Made by a program: the position numbers and the translations under genes
Origin: UBA1275 sp038124025
Lineage (GTDB): Bacteria > Bacteroidota > Rhodothermia > Balneolales > Balneolaceae
Assembly (NCBI GenBank): GCA_038124025.1
Contig: JAYPBC010000008.1
Location: 1 to 64,000 of the forward strand
Direction: 5' to 3'
DNA length: 64,000 bases
Notes under the pieces: model-generated
Databases searched by the model: none
What the model saw: the letters and a program-made list of their open reading frames with translations, nothing else
Told to the model about the DNA's origin: nothing
Shown here: positions 17,920-27,328 of the stretch, piece by piece
Layout: each line of letters starts with the position of its first letter
Numbering within the stretch: position 1 is the stretch's first letter

Positions 17920-17950
17920 TTGCGTACTGTAGCTAAGGGCCGTATATTTG
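17920..17950 (+). promoter_or_regulatory. Bacteroidota-type promoter for tRNA-Ser
   Basis: TTG (17920-17922), a 20-base spacer, then TATATTTG (17943-17950), matching the Bacteroidota primary-sigma consensus of a TTG -33 element and a TAnnTTTG -7 element. It lies about 40 bases before the tRNA. The motif match is direct; that it is used is inference. Confidence 0.6.
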
Positions 17951-17991
17951 CATTCCTTAAAATTTAATTCTTTTTTAGAATTACTTTTATT

Positions 17992-18080
17992 GGAGAGGTG
18001 GCTGAGTGGCTGAAAGCGCTCCCCTGCTAAGGGAGTTTATGTGGAAACACGTAACGAGGGTTCGAATCCCTCCCTCTCCG
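17992..18080 (+). tRNA. tRNA-Ser (anticodon GCT)
   Basis: An 89-base class II tRNA. The acceptor stem GGAGAGG (17992-17998) pairs with CCTCTCC (18073-18079), with discriminator G at 18080. The anticodon arm is CTCCC/GGGAG around the loop CTGCTAA, giving anticodon GCT at 18026-18028 (reads AGC and AGU). A long variable arm (about 18036-18054) and the T-loop GGTTCGAATCC are clear. No CCA is encoded. Confidence 0.97.
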
Positions 18081-18100
18081 CACTAAATTTACTTGATACT

Positions 18101-19144
18101 ATGGCAGAACTTAAGCTACGCTTTCAATCTCATCATCTGCCCCTTGCGCACACCTTCACTCTGGCACATAGCTCGCGCACGCACACCCCAATTACGTTTG
18201 TTCAGCTACAATGGGGCACTTATGTAGGCTATGGAGAAGCCGCCATGCCGCCTTATTTGAGTGAATCCGCAGAAACAGCTGAATCATTTTACTCTAGTTT
18301 AGATTTTTCTTGGGTTACCAGCCCTAGTGATTTGGAAAAGATTTTGAATTATGTTCATTCGCATAAATCAGCCAACCCAGCTGCAAAAGCTGCAATCGAT
18401 ATTGCACTACATGATTTACATGCTAAGCGTTTAGGGATTCCTGTACATGATCTTTTTGGACTTGACCCAAGGGATACGCCTCCAAGTTCATACACCATCG
18501 GCATACATCCACTGGACGTGGTACATAGTTTACTCCCAAATACCGATCTTTTCGGGTTAATTAAAGTAAAACTGGGAGGAGACCATGATCGCGATACCAT
18601 TGATTTAATCCGAAATTATACTGATAAACCCATAAGTGTTGATGTAAATCAAGGTTGGACACATAAGGAGAAGGCACTCGAAGAGATTCACTGGCTTAAA
18701 GAACGTGGTGTAGTCTATGTAGAACAGCCAATGCCAAAAGAAACCATTGAAGATATGCAATGGCTTAGCCAACACTCGCCACTACCTACGATTGCAGATG
18801 AAGCTGTGCAGCGCCTTTCAGACTTGTTTGACCTACAAAATCGTTTTCATGGGGTTAATATTAAACTCATGAAATGTACGGGTCTTCGTGAGGGATATCT
18901 TATGGCTAAAGTTGCAAAATCACTCGGGCTAAAAGTGATGATTGGTTGTATGACTGAAAGCTCATGCGGCATCGCTGCTGCGGCACAACTAGCTCCATTA
19001 GCAGATTGGGTAGATTTGGACGGCCATTTCTTGTTGGCAAAAGATCCCTTTGAAGGTTTGGGATTTGAAGATGGCGTGGTACAATTAGGTGAGAGTGATG
19101 GCTTAGGTGTGTACCCTAAGTATCTTTCTTGGGACGATCAATAA
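18101..19144 (+). CDS. Dipeptide epimerase (L-Ala-D/L-Glu epimerase-like, enolase superfamily)
   Basis: The frame is open back into the tRNA gene, but the ATG at 18101, 20 bases after the tRNA, gives a natural 347-residue protein (MAELKLRF). Enolase-superfamily catalytic residues are visible: the K-x-K acid/base motif in LIKVKLGG, the metal ligands in VDVNQGW, VEQPMPK and IADEAV, and the opposite lysine in VNIKLMKCTG. The MIGCMTES segment near the end is typical of muropeptide L-Ala-D/L-Glu epimerases. The role is likely recycling of murein peptides. Its 3' end overlaps a convergent thioesterase gene by 29 bases. Confidence 0.87.
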   Translation: MAELKLRFQSHHLPLAHTFTLAHSSRTHTPITFVQLQWGTYVGYGEAAMPPYLSESAETAESFYSSLDFSWVTSPSDLEKILNYVHSHKSANPAAKAAIDIALHDLHAKRLGIPVHDLFGLDPRDTPPSSYTIGIHPLDVVHSLLPNTDLFGLIKVKLGGDHDRDTIDLIRNYTDKPISVDVNQGWTHKEKALEEIHWLKERGVVYVEQPMPKETIEDMQWLSQHSPLPTIADEAVQRLSDLFDLQNRFHGVNIKLMKCTGLREGYLMAKVAKSLGLKVMIGCMTESSCGIAAAAQLAPLADWVDLDGHFLLAKDPFEGLGFEDGVVQLGESDGLGVYPKYLSWDDQ

Positions 19145-19556
19145 CGGCTATAGTGCAACGAGAAGTACAAACAAGGCGTTCTTTTTGATCTGTTATTTTG
19201 ATTTCCCAAACCTGAATATTTCGACCAACTTGGAGGGGATAAGCGACAGCTAATACCTTTCCACCTTCCATAACAGGGCGATGATGATTAGCGTTGATTT
19301 CGACTCCTACGGCTGTTTTATGCTCGGGTAAATGTAGCCAAGCACCTACTGAGGCTAGCGTTTCAGCAAGTGCTACTGAGGCACCCCCATGAAGTACACG
19401 AAAGGGCTGTACGGTTGCTTCATTAACTGGCATGCTTGCTATGCACTCATCCTTCGCGAGTTTTGAAAACTCGATACCCATCATTGTTGCCATATTGGGT
19501 TTCATTGAACCCAGTAGATTCTGCACTAGTTCTTCTAAGCCAGGTTCTATATACAT
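19116..19556 (-). CDS. PaaI-type hotdog thioesterase
   Basis: A 146-residue hotdog-fold protein of the PaaI/YdiI type. VLHGGASVALAETLASVGAWL holds the family's H-G-G and the catalytic acidic residue in the long helix, followed by VGVEINANHHRPV. Such enzymes hydrolyse acyl-CoA thioesters, including 1,4-dihydroxy-2-naphthoyl-CoA in menaquinone synthesis. In Bacteroidota the dipeptide epimerase and this thioesterase can lie near menaquinone genes, but none is seen here, so the substrate is open. Confidence 0.83.
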   Translation of the reverse strand: MYIEPGLEELVQNLLGSMKPNMATMMGIEFSKLAKDECIASMPVNEATVQPFRVLHGGASVALAETLASVGAWLHLPEHKTAVGVEINANHHRPVMEGGKVLAVAYPLQVGRNIQVWEIKITDQKERLVCTSRCTIAVIDRPKKDT

Positions 19557-19757
19557 TCGAGGGAGGTAAAGGGTGGAAAGTTACGTTCGTTGTTCGAAAT
19601 ATAGGGATAAGCATTATTTATTGTATATTTTTGCCGTATAAATAAACAGCAACTCTTTAGGTGTACAGAAAACAACCTATAAGAAGCTAGTAATTGGAAT
19701 CACTAGCTAGGAATACACTTTAAAGAACATATTATAAATACATGTAACCTCAGCGAT

Positions 19758-21554
19758 ATGAATGATACCGTGATCACCGTACCTGTACTATTTGAGCAAA
19801 ATCTAGGGAAAAATATTTCAGGAATAGCTTGTGCAACCAAAAGAAAAGGAAGTTGGACTACATTGAGTGTTAATGAGTTTAAAGAACAGGTTCGATATTT
19901 ATCACTTGGATTACATTCCCTTGGAGTAAAGAAAGGTGATGCGGTTTCTATTCATTCACCAAATAGTTCAAAATGGGTATTATGTGACCAAGCGATTCTT
20001 TCCATTGGTGCAGTCAATGTTGCGATTTATACTACTCAGCCGACGGACCAAATAGTCTATATTTTAAACGATTCTAAAACGGTAGTGCATTTCGTGTCTA
20101 CCAAACAGATGTTCGAGGGGCTATCAGAACATTTATTGGAAGTATCTACCCTTAAGAAAATTGTATTCATGGAAGAGGCAACCACTACCGCTGACGAAGA
20201 TCAATTTATGTGTTTTGACACTTTAATTAAGCTTGGTAAACGAATTGATCAAGAAAATCCTGAGTTGTTTGAATCCTTACGCTCAAAGGTTACATCACAA
20301 GATTTAGCCAATATCAATTATACCTCCGGAACCACAGGCGTGCCAAAAGGGGTGATGTTGAGCCATTATAATCTTGTTTCTAACACCCTTTCGTCATTAG
20401 AGCGATTGCCCTTTACTACAACGCCTGATTCATCGGCTGTTTTATCCTATTTACCCCTAGCTCATATGATCGAACGTATTGGTGCCTACCTATACACTGG
20501 AGCTGGAGCGACTATTTATTATATAGATGACCTAACGGAAATTAAAGAAGATATGCAGCAGATTCAGCCTATCTTTTTTGCTACGGTACCTCGTTTACTT
20601 GAAAAAATCCACACAGGTCTGAAGTCGAGAGGACAGGAATTATCAGGTGCCAAGAAGAGTATTTATTATTGGGCTTTAAAAATGGCTGAGTACTTTGATC
20701 CAGAAACCCCACTGAAGGGGCTAAATAAAGTTAAATGGACTATTGCAGATGCTCTAGTTTATAAAAAGATTAGAGAAGGCCTGGGAGGAAAGATCGAAGG
20801 TACTATATCTGCAGGTGCTGCTCTTCATCCTACTATTATGAGATTTTTTAATGGAATTGGGATTAAATGTGCTGTTGGATACGGATTAACGGAAACTTCT
20901 CCCATACTGACCGCAAGTTTGCCAAACAAGATTCGCATAGGTTCAGCAGGAATACCCATTACAGGGGTTTCAATACGCATTGCGGAAGATGGTGAAGTAC
21001 AAGCAACTGGACCTAATATAATGCAGGGCTACTTTGGTAAGCCGAAATGGACAAAAGAGGTAATGACCGAGGATGGGTGGTTTTGTACAGGCGATATTGG
21101 CTATTTGGATTCTGACGGATGGCTTTTTATAACAGATCGGAAGAAGGATTTGTTTAAACTTTCAACAGGGAAGTATGTGGCTCCACAACCTATAGAAAAT
21201 GGGCTCACTAAAAGTCCATTTATCGATCAAGCAGTTGTGGTTGGCATAGAGCGTAAGTTCTGTAGTGCATTATTATATCCAGATTTTGCCAGAATTCAAG
21301 AGCATTTAGATCAGAAAAACATCCAAGTAGATTCCAATAATCTTTCAGAAGAACCTTTGGTTGTGACAATAATTCAGCAGGAAGTGGATAAGGTAAACAT
21401 AAACCTTCCACCTTGGGAACAAATTAAAAAGTATCAATTGCTTCCTCAGCCGTTATCTATAGAACGAGGCGAATTGACCCCAAAAATGAGTGTTAGACGC
21501 CAAACTGTATCGAACAGTTATGCAGATTTAATTGAAAAAATATATTCGGACTAA
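19758..21554 (+). CDS. Long-chain acyl-CoA synthetase (AMP-forming, FadD15-like)
   Basis: A 598-residue ANL ligase of the long-chain (bubblegum/FadD15) type. It has NYTSGTTGVPKGVMLSH (about residues 187-203), LPLAHMIER, GYGLTETSPI, WFCTGDIGYLD, DRKKDLFKLSTGKYVAPQPIE, and a C-terminal LTPKMSVRRQ with the adenylating lysine. It makes fatty acyl-CoA for degradation or lipid synthesis. It has its own 201-base upstream region and ends one base before the convergent oxidoreductase-like gene. Confidence 0.9.
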   Translation: MNDTVITVPVLFEQNLGKNISGIACATKRKGSWTTLSVNEFKEQVRYLSLGLHSLGVKKGDAVSIHSPNSSKWVLCDQAILSIGAVNVAIYTTQPTDQIVYILNDSKTVVHFVSTKQMFEGLSEHLLEVSTLKKIVFMEEATTTADEDQFMCFDTLIKLGKRIDQENPELFESLRSKVTSQDLANINYTSGTTGVPKGVMLSHYNLVSNTLSSLERLPFTTTPDSSAVLSYLPLAHMIERIGAYLYTGAGATIYYIDDLTEIKEDMQQIQPIFFATVPRLLEKIHTGLKSRGQELSGAKKSIYYWALKMAEYFDPETPLKGLNKVKWTIADALVYKKIREGLGGKIEGTISAGAALHPTIMRFFNGIGIKCAVGYGLTETSPILTASLPNKIRIGSAGIPITGVSIRIAEDGEVQATGPNIMQGYFGKPKWTKEVMTEDGWFCTGDIGYLDSDGWLFITDRKKDLFKLSTGKYVAPQPIENGLTKSPFIDQAVVVGIERKFCSALLYPDFARIQEHLDQKNIQVDSNNLSEEPLVVTIIQQEVDKVNINLPPWEQIKKYQLLPQPLSIERGELTPKMSVRRQTVSNSYADLIEKIYSD

Positions 21555-21555
21555 T

Positions 21556-22401
21556 TTATAGAAGCTTGGATTCTATTTTTTCCAAATTATTTGCAAAGCG
21601 GAGAGCATCGTAGGCTGAATAGACTACTTCCTTTTTTAGTTGAATATTTTTTAAAAAATGGAGGGCTGATTTTTCCGCTGCTTTGGTTGGATCAAATTTT
21701 TTAGATTCAAATGACAGACGTCCTTGAGTATCTATAAATCCATACTTGAGTTCTTGTTCTGTCACCGAGCACTCTATGAATGATTGGTTAGCTGCAATAT
21801 ATCTGCTGTGTTGCTCAAAGGTTGAACTAAGCTGTATTTGAATGGAGGCAGATGCTCCGCTATCATAACGAATAACCAAGTGGATAGCTTGAGGTTGGGT
21901 AGGGGAGAACTCACTTTGTTTTACCTCAATTCGATGTATACCGCTGTCTATCCATTTTAAACAAAGGGCAAGTTCATCTGTCCAAGCATTGAAGAATGCT
22001 TGTTTGGAATGGGCTACTTTAGACCGATTTAGTATTCTTTGAATCTGAATGAATTGTGGCTTGGATATTTTGTCCTTCATCCATTGGGTGGACGGAGATA
22101 GTGTAGGCCAGTGTGCTAGTTGAACCTCAACTCCCGCCTCTTTACTGGTCCGATGTATCCGCTCAAGTTCAGCTGACGGGACAATGAAATCGCTGATAAA
22201 AAAACATGGAATACCTTCTTTGAGGGCATCAAGTAAATGCTCTGTACGATTGGGGGTTGTATCTACGATAAAGCACGCATCAACCCGATCTAAATCATGT
22301 ACATGTGGAGCTAATACCACCTGTCGTACAATATTGTGTGGTCGTAAATGTCGTTCCCAAGCCACTGCTCGTTCCGCGTCTCCAACGATTCCAATTATCA
22401 T
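21556..22401 (-). CDS. Gfo/Idh/MocA-like putative oxidoreductase
   Basis: A 281-residue protein with a Rossmann-like start (MIIGIVGDAERAVAWERHL), VDACFIVDTTPNRTEHLLDALKEGIPCFFISDF in the place of the Gfo/Idh/MocA E-K-P region, and an alpha/beta C-terminal half with a predicted large sheet (AIHLVIRYDSGASASIQI). The usual G-x-G-x-x-G is reduced to G-I-V-G-D-A and the catalytic Lys of E-K-P is not seen, so NAD use and catalysis are uncertain. It is shorter than most members. The gene is convergent with the acyl-CoA synthetase. Confidence 0.6.
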   Translation of the reverse strand: MIIGIVGDAERAVAWERHLRPHNIVRQVVLAPHVHDLDRVDACFIVDTTPNRTEHLLDALKEGIPCFFISDFIVPSAELERIHRTSKEAGVEVQLAHWPTLSPSTQWMKDKISKPQFIQIQRILNRSKVAHSKQAFFNAWTDELALCLKWIDSGIHRIEVKQSEFSPTQPQAIHLVIRYDSGASASIQIQLSSTFEQHSRYIAANQSFIECSVTEQELKYGFIDTQGRLSFESKKFDPTKAAEKSALHFLKNIQLKKEVVYSAYDALRFANNLEKIESKLL

Positions 22402-23284
22402 AGTTAAAAGTTAATTATGAAAATTTTATTATACTTTATTTTAATATAATGATATAATTAACAATAATAAATGGCTAAGAAAATAATAAAAAAAATTATA
22501 AAGTATTCAAGATATTTTTTCATGGTAAAGAAAGATTAAAATCAAACATATATCAGACGTATATTTATATAATTTAATAATACTTAATTTGTTAATTAAT
22601 TAGCTCTTATTCAATGAATAAATTTATATTAGTAGTATTCACTGATGCGGTATCATTTAACACATTAACATGTAGTCCATTTATATGTTTTTTATTTAAA
22701 TCGGATGTAGGTAAATCCATCTTAAGCCGAGCTACGTATTTGCATGTGTTAAAGAAATAGCTACAATCTGATATTTTAGGTTGACTTAAATTTAGTTGAT
22801 TCGTTAAACAGTTACTTATTATAGCATCAGTAAATATGAACGTCATTATCTGTATATTGCAAATTAACAATAAGTGTATGTTTTAATGATGATGAGTCGA
22901 ATGTTGTGGTGTATGAGTCAATTCTGGTTAATTTTTTGTTTCTCAATATGCCATTAAACTCTATTAATAAGTATTTGACTAAACTAAAGCTTAAGTCATT
23001 TAAATGCCTTTCAATGACAATTATTGATAAATCTCCATTTTCTTTTATTTTTACCACTATTACATAATCACATGCTGCTTCATAAGTTGACCAACACAGT
23101 AAAACAAAAAATAGTAAAAAAGAGACGTTTTAATTTAAACACTCTAAAAAGCAATACGTTTTCTATATTAACATAGTAATTAACAGAGCTGTATTATAAC
23201 CATAGAGTTTGTTAAATGAGATGCATATTGCCTAATAAACATATATAAATATTATTAATAATCTCTTATTAGACTCCTAATACC
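22402..23284. other. AT-rich 883-base stretch with no intact recognised gene
   Basis: This region is much richer in A and T than the genes to its left. The only coding-like content is two overlapping minus-strand fragments (22607-23057) described separately. No tRNA, riboswitch, terminal inverted repeats or CRISPR repeats are visible. The last 140 bases should contain the promoter of the 407-residue gene that starts at 23285, but I see no clear consensus. Confidence 0.5.
22607..23142 (-). pseudogene. Possible frameshifted remnant of a small exported protein
   Basis: Two minus-strand open frames in different phases, 23057-22827 (76 codons, GTG start) and 22870-22607 (87 codons, non-ATG-like context), abut with a 44-base overlap, as expected when one gene has suffered a frameshift. 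Upstream of the first, a third frame beginning with GTG at 23142 encodes a basic, hydrophobic start (FKLKRLFFTIFCFTVLVNL) that ends in a stop at about 23080, like a signal peptide cut from its protein. Read together they give about 170 residues with no recognised domain. T-rich DNA can mimic signal peptides, so real decay is only one reading; two small genes or none are possible. Confidence 0.4.
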
Positions 23285-24508
23285 ATGGATCAACCTGTTT
23301 ATAAAGAAAAGAAATCTTCATTGGAAAATGATTTGTACCAACAGATCACCTGGCCTTCCATTATTGATTCAATAAGTAGTAAATTTAAGGACTCATCGAT
23401 ATTAGTAAGTCCGGAAGACGTAAAAAAGTTATCTGGAGGTTATTTTTCAAAATCACCCTGGAAAAATTTTGAGATTCATAGGGGTGATCAAGAAGCCAAT
23501 ATAATTTTAAAAAGTTATTGTGCGATATACTCAAAAAGTTACACCGGGCAAGTCAAAGTTATTAGTTTTTATTCTGATCTTGAAGAAGAATGGATTAGAT
23601 TTAGGATGATTGAACTATTAAATAGATACAGTCAAAAACTTATCGAATTTGATTGGAATGATAATTTTATCACTCTTTATGACATCAATAATGAAAAAAA
23701 ATGGGTATTTCAATTATCACATGTTGAATTGAATTTATTACAAGAATTTTTTGAATCAATTTTGGATGAGTTGAGTAACATTGAAACTGACTTAGCCAAT
23801 AAAAAAGAACAGGAAAAGAAGGCTGTTGAGGAAGCTATTTCAAATTATGTTATAAATAAAGGTCCTGATTACGCATCAAATTTAGTTATTGACGAAACAA
23901 CAAACATATTTGAATTACTAGAAAAACCACAAGATGTTGAAAAATTATTATTAAAATATGAAGAAAATATAATATCTAATTTTAAAAATGGATTCCAAAA
24001 TATTGAAAGATTAATTAATAATTTAAATACAGAAAAAAGAATTTTATCCTTACTATTCGATGTAATAGTAAAGCATTCAAATATGACTGTATTTATTACA
24101 CATTTATATATTTTAAAAAATCGAATATATATTTTCCAATTAATATATTTTTATAGTATAATATTAATTGTTTCTATAAATGAAAATAATTATGATGTCT
24201 ACCATACTATTTATGATTTTTTCGATAAAATGAGTTTATTTGGAACAGATAATAATGAAAATATTCTATCAAATTTATCACAATCAATTGAATTATTAAA
24301 TGATACGTTTATCGATATCAACAATAACTCAAATCAATTTTATAATGAAATTCAAACAATCATAAATACGTTAAAATCAAACATAGAAATTCTAAGTAAA
24401 GCTGAAAATGAAATTATAGATGTTAATTCTAAAACTGATTTAAATAATCTGTATAACAGATTGGAAAATTATGAATACTTCAATGTAGAAATAGATGATA
24501 TAGTATGA
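23285..24508 (+). CDS. Uncharacterised 407-residue protein with coiled-coil regions
   Basis: I do not recognise this protein. The first 160 residues look globular (SGGYFSKSPWKNFEIH, then a pattern of strands such as VKVISFYSDLEEEWIRFRM). From about residue 160 it is highly charged and helical (ETDLANKKEQEKKAVEEAI), and there is one hydrophobic run near residues 281-300 (IYIFQLIYFYSIILIVSI) that could be a membrane helix. The C-terminus is Asn-rich and helical. No signal peptide. Its TGA overlaps the ATG of the TonB-C gene (ATGA), so the two are translationally coupled and probably act together. Base composition is AT-rich like the intergenic DNA before it. Confidence 0.7.
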   Translation: MDQPVYKEKKSSLENDLYQQITWPSIIDSISSKFKDSSILVSPEDVKKLSGGYFSKSPWKNFEIHRGDQEANIILKSYCAIYSKSYTGQVKVISFYSDLEEEWIRFRMIELLNRYSQKLIEFDWNDNFITLYDINNEKKWVFQLSHVELNLLQEFFESILDELSNIETDLANKKEQEKKAVEEAISNYVINKGPDYASNLVIDETTNIFELLEKPQDVEKLLLKYEENIISNFKNGFQNIERLINNLNTEKRILSLLFDVIVKHSNMTVFITHLYILKNRIYIFQLIYFYSIILIVSINENNYDVYHTIYDFFDKMSLFGTDNNENILSNLSQSIELLNDTFIDINNNSNQFYNEIQTIINTLKSNIEILSKAENEIIDVNSKTDLNNLYNRLENYEYFNVEIDDIV

Positions 24509-25467
24509 TAATCAGATCAATTAAATACAAATTTTTTAGTGTAACTATCATAATTTTGTGTTTGACAACTAGTGCATATACACAAACAAACATTGAACAT
24601 ACTCATATTGGTTTTTTGAATGGTTTGCTTGATCTTGGTGTGGTAGATTTTTTAGGTACAGAAGATTTAGAAAAAATCTATAATATTGATTTTCAAGGTA
24701 AAGGAATAAATGACTCAATTACATATGATATGTTATATTTATATGACGAATTTGCAGATTATCATATGATTTTACCCTCAAGCGATTTGTTAAATTCTAA
24801 CATTAGTTCTGACCAATATGGTTTCCAATTTGTAATGACAAGTGGGAAATACGATTTGAATAGCTATAATGGGATAACTAGTATGACTTTTAAAACTGAC
24901 TTAGATACAATTTTACAAACTTCAGGTAATTCAGTTTTTTTAATTGATGATAAAAGAATTAATTATGACTATGGCTTGCGGCGATATGAGACTCAAGATA
25001 TTTTAGTAAATATAGAATCTTCTGACTTAGATTTCTGGGAGTTACTATCTACATCTAGAGAAGCTAGATTTAGAGTTCAAGGATATGTAATAACCATCGA
25101 ACAAAATGTAAAAAAACAAATCAAAACCATTTTAAGAATCATTAATCATCTTAAGCCCCAGCAAGAAGTATTAAAAGAAGAAAAAAATAATTCCTACATA
25201 ATTGCATGGGAAACCGAATTACCAAGAACTCCAATAAAACAGGTAATGCCTAAAAATGTAATAAATTTTGAAGGATCAATTACAGTTCGCTTTGAAGTAA
25301 ATCCCAATGGTACTATCGGATTAGTCAAGAGAGTACATGAAATGGAGCCAATGTTTGAAAGAGAAATTCTAAAAGCATTAAGGGGTTGGAGGTTTGAAAA
25401 GCTTCCCAACACGATTAATCAAAAAGGACAATGGGGTTCTATTACCTTCTATTTTGAGCAGAAATAG
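24505..25467 (+). CDS. Exported protein with C-terminal TonB-like domain
   Basis: A 320-residue protein with a Sec signal peptide (residues 1-26, ending TSAYTQT) and a C-terminal TonB-C domain at about residues 245-320: SITVRFEVNPNGTIGLVKRVHEM followed by a central helix and LKALRGWRFEKLP, the usual R-x-W-x-F pattern. Bacteroidota have many such 'energy transducer TonB'-like proteins. This one has no proline-rich spanner and no uncleaved N-terminal anchor, so it is unlikely to energise transporters itself. The middle 200 residues are unfamiliar. It is coupled to the unknown 407-residue gene. Confidence 0.75.
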   Translation: MIIRSIKYKFFSVTIIILCLTTSAYTQTNIEHTHIGFLNGLLDLGVVDFLGTEDLEKIYNIDFQGKGINDSITYDMLYLYDEFADYHMILPSSDLLNSNISSDQYGFQFVMTSGKYDLNSYNGITSMTFKTDLDTILQTSGNSVFLIDDKRINYDYGLRRYETQDILVNIESSDLDFWELLSTSREARFRVQGYVITIEQNVKKQIKTILRIINHLKPQQEVLKEEKNNSYIIAWETELPRTPIKQVMPKNVINFEGSITVRFEVNPNGTIGLVKRVHEMEPMFEREILKALRGWRFEKLPNTINQKGQWGSITFYFEQK

Positions 25468-25616
25468 AATATTAAAGGGTATAATTATAGCTCATCGATA
25501 TATCTTATTTAGACAGCTATTTTATTATGTAATAATTTTTTTTTAAAAATGAGCATAAATGCTGAAAGCTAATATTTGGGAAGGAACAATTGTTCACGCA
25601 GTTTAGTTATATCTAA

Positions 25617-27221
25617 ATGAAAAATAACTATAGTTTAAAATTTGGCGCAAAGTTACCTGTAATTAACTTTCTCTCACATACAGACGTTTATTTAGTACTA
25701 TACGATCAACTAAATTGTAATAATTTTCCTTTATGGGTAAAAAAGGAAAAACCACTGTTATTATTTTTTGAATCATTGCAAACTAAAAAATTAATGCCTT
25801 TCCATAAAAAGAAATTAATTTTCAAATTTAGTGCGATGCGTCACTTTGCTTTAGAGTGTAGTAAATTAGGATACCCAGTCTCATATCATAGCACTGCTAA
25901 TGATCTTAGTACTAGCTTAATTTCCTTATTCGAATCCAATAAAAATTGGAAATTACACTACATGACACCCAATGAATGGGATTCTAGGCATGCTTTAAAT
26001 AAGTTTAAATCACAATTTCAAAACACATGTGAATATCCAAATAATTTTTTCTTAGCATCTGTAGAAAAATATGCTGAACGAATACTAAATGGATGGCGAA
26101 TGGAATATTTTTATCGGGAGATAAGAAAGCAGACAGGATATTTAATGGATGGTGATACCCCTCTTGGCGGTCAGTGGAATTATGATAAAGAAAACAGAAA
26201 GAAACTTCCAAAGCACATCACTTTACCTGAAGTTTTTAACGAAGAACCTGATGAAATTACTCAAGAAGTTATTGACATGGTTGATGATAGATTTTCTAAT
26301 AATTTTGGAAAATCTGCTAATTTTAATTTAGGGATATCACGCAGTCATGGATTAAATGCTCTTAAATTATTTTTAGAAAAAGGCTTAAAAAATTTTGGAC
26401 CTTATGAAGATGCAATGACCACTCGCGGGTCTGTTTTATTCCATAGCCAGTTATCAATTTATATGAATGTTGGACTTATAAGTCCTAAAGAGGTTTGTGA
26501 CGCCGCTATTGAGTATTCAGAAATTACTAAATCGATCCCATTATCTTCATTAGAGGGATTTATTCGTCAAATAATTGGTTGGCGTGAATTTATTCGGATA
26601 TATTATGAAGTAATGATGCCTGCTGTTCGAGAGGCAAATTACTTTGGTTTCGATAAGGATTTACCTGCCGTATACTGGACCGCAAATACTAAAATGAAAT
26701 GTTTGAGTGAATGTGTCCGTCCTGTTATTGAGCAAGGATATGTACATCATATACCAAGATTAATGATTTTAAGTAATTTTAGCAATCTCACAAATACGGA
26801 TCCAAGAGCCTTGAATGAATGGTTTTGGTTGGGTTTTATAGATGCCTATGAATGGGTGGTACTACCTAATGTACTAGGTATGAGCACCTTTGCCGATGGT
26901 GGAATTCTTGCTTCGAAGCCCTATGTGGCTGGTGGTAATTATGTAAATAAGATGAGTGATTATTGCAACAATTGCGCATATACTGTCAAGGAAAAAACAG
27001 GGGATAATGCTTGTCCCTTAAACTACCTGTATTGGAATTTTATCGACGAACAACGTGAAACCTTTCGTAAAAATGGGCGCGCCAATTTCATGGTGAATAC
27101 CTTTGATAAAAAGAGTAGTGAAGAAAAAAATGCAATAAAGAAATCATCAGAAAAGTTTTTAGCTAATTTACCGCGTTTGTCTAAAAAAGATTGGTTAAAA
27201 AAGGAAGCTTCCACATCGTGA
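25617..27221 (+). CDS. FeS-containing bacterial cryptochrome/(6-4) photolyase (PhrB-like)
   Basis: A 534-residue member of the deoxyribodipyrimidine photolyase-related (FeS-BCP) family. The N-terminal half has LLFFESLQTKKLMPFHKKKLIF and a Rossmann domain; the C-terminal FAD domain has SQLSIYMNVGLISPKEV, GFIRQIIGWREFIR and MILSNFSNLTNTDPRALNEWFWLGF. Four cysteines match the [4Fe-4S] ligands of Agrobacterium PhrB in spacing: Cys362, then Cys450-x2-Cys453-x12-Cys466. The family repairs (6-4) photoproducts with light. A class II CPD photolyase follows 107 bases later, so both major UV lesions are covered. Start ATG at 25617. Confidence 0.9.
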   Translation: MKNNYSLKFGAKLPVINFLSHTDVYLVLYDQLNCNNFPLWVKKEKPLLLFFESLQTKKLMPFHKKKLIFKFSAMRHFALECSKLGYPVSYHSTANDLSTSLISLFESNKNWKLHYMTPNEWDSRHALNKFKSQFQNTCEYPNNFFLASVEKYAERILNGWRMEYFYREIRKQTGYLMDGDTPLGGQWNYDKENRKKLPKHITLPEVFNEEPDEITQEVIDMVDDRFSNNFGKSANFNLGISRSHGLNALKLFLEKGLKNFGPYEDAMTTRGSVLFHSQLSIYMNVGLISPKEVCDAAIEYSEITKSIPLSSLEGFIRQIIGWREFIRIYYEVMMPAVREANYFGFDKDLPAVYWTANTKMKCLSECVRPVIEQGYVHHIPRLMILSNFSNLTNTDPRALNEWFWLGFIDAYEWVVLPNVLGMSTFADGGILASKPYVAGGNYVNKMSDYCNNCAYTVKEKTGDNACPLNYLYWNFIDEQRETFRKNGRANFMVNTFDKKSSEEKNAIKKSSEKFLANLPRLSKKDWLKKEASTS

Positions 27222-27328
27222 ATAGTAGTTGTTTTGGTCGATTTTTTGTGGTACACCAAAGGTCTTTAATTAACGAGGAATTGCAACAAACAAGGTATAA
27301 TATTGAACCTTTTTATCGATGAAAATAT

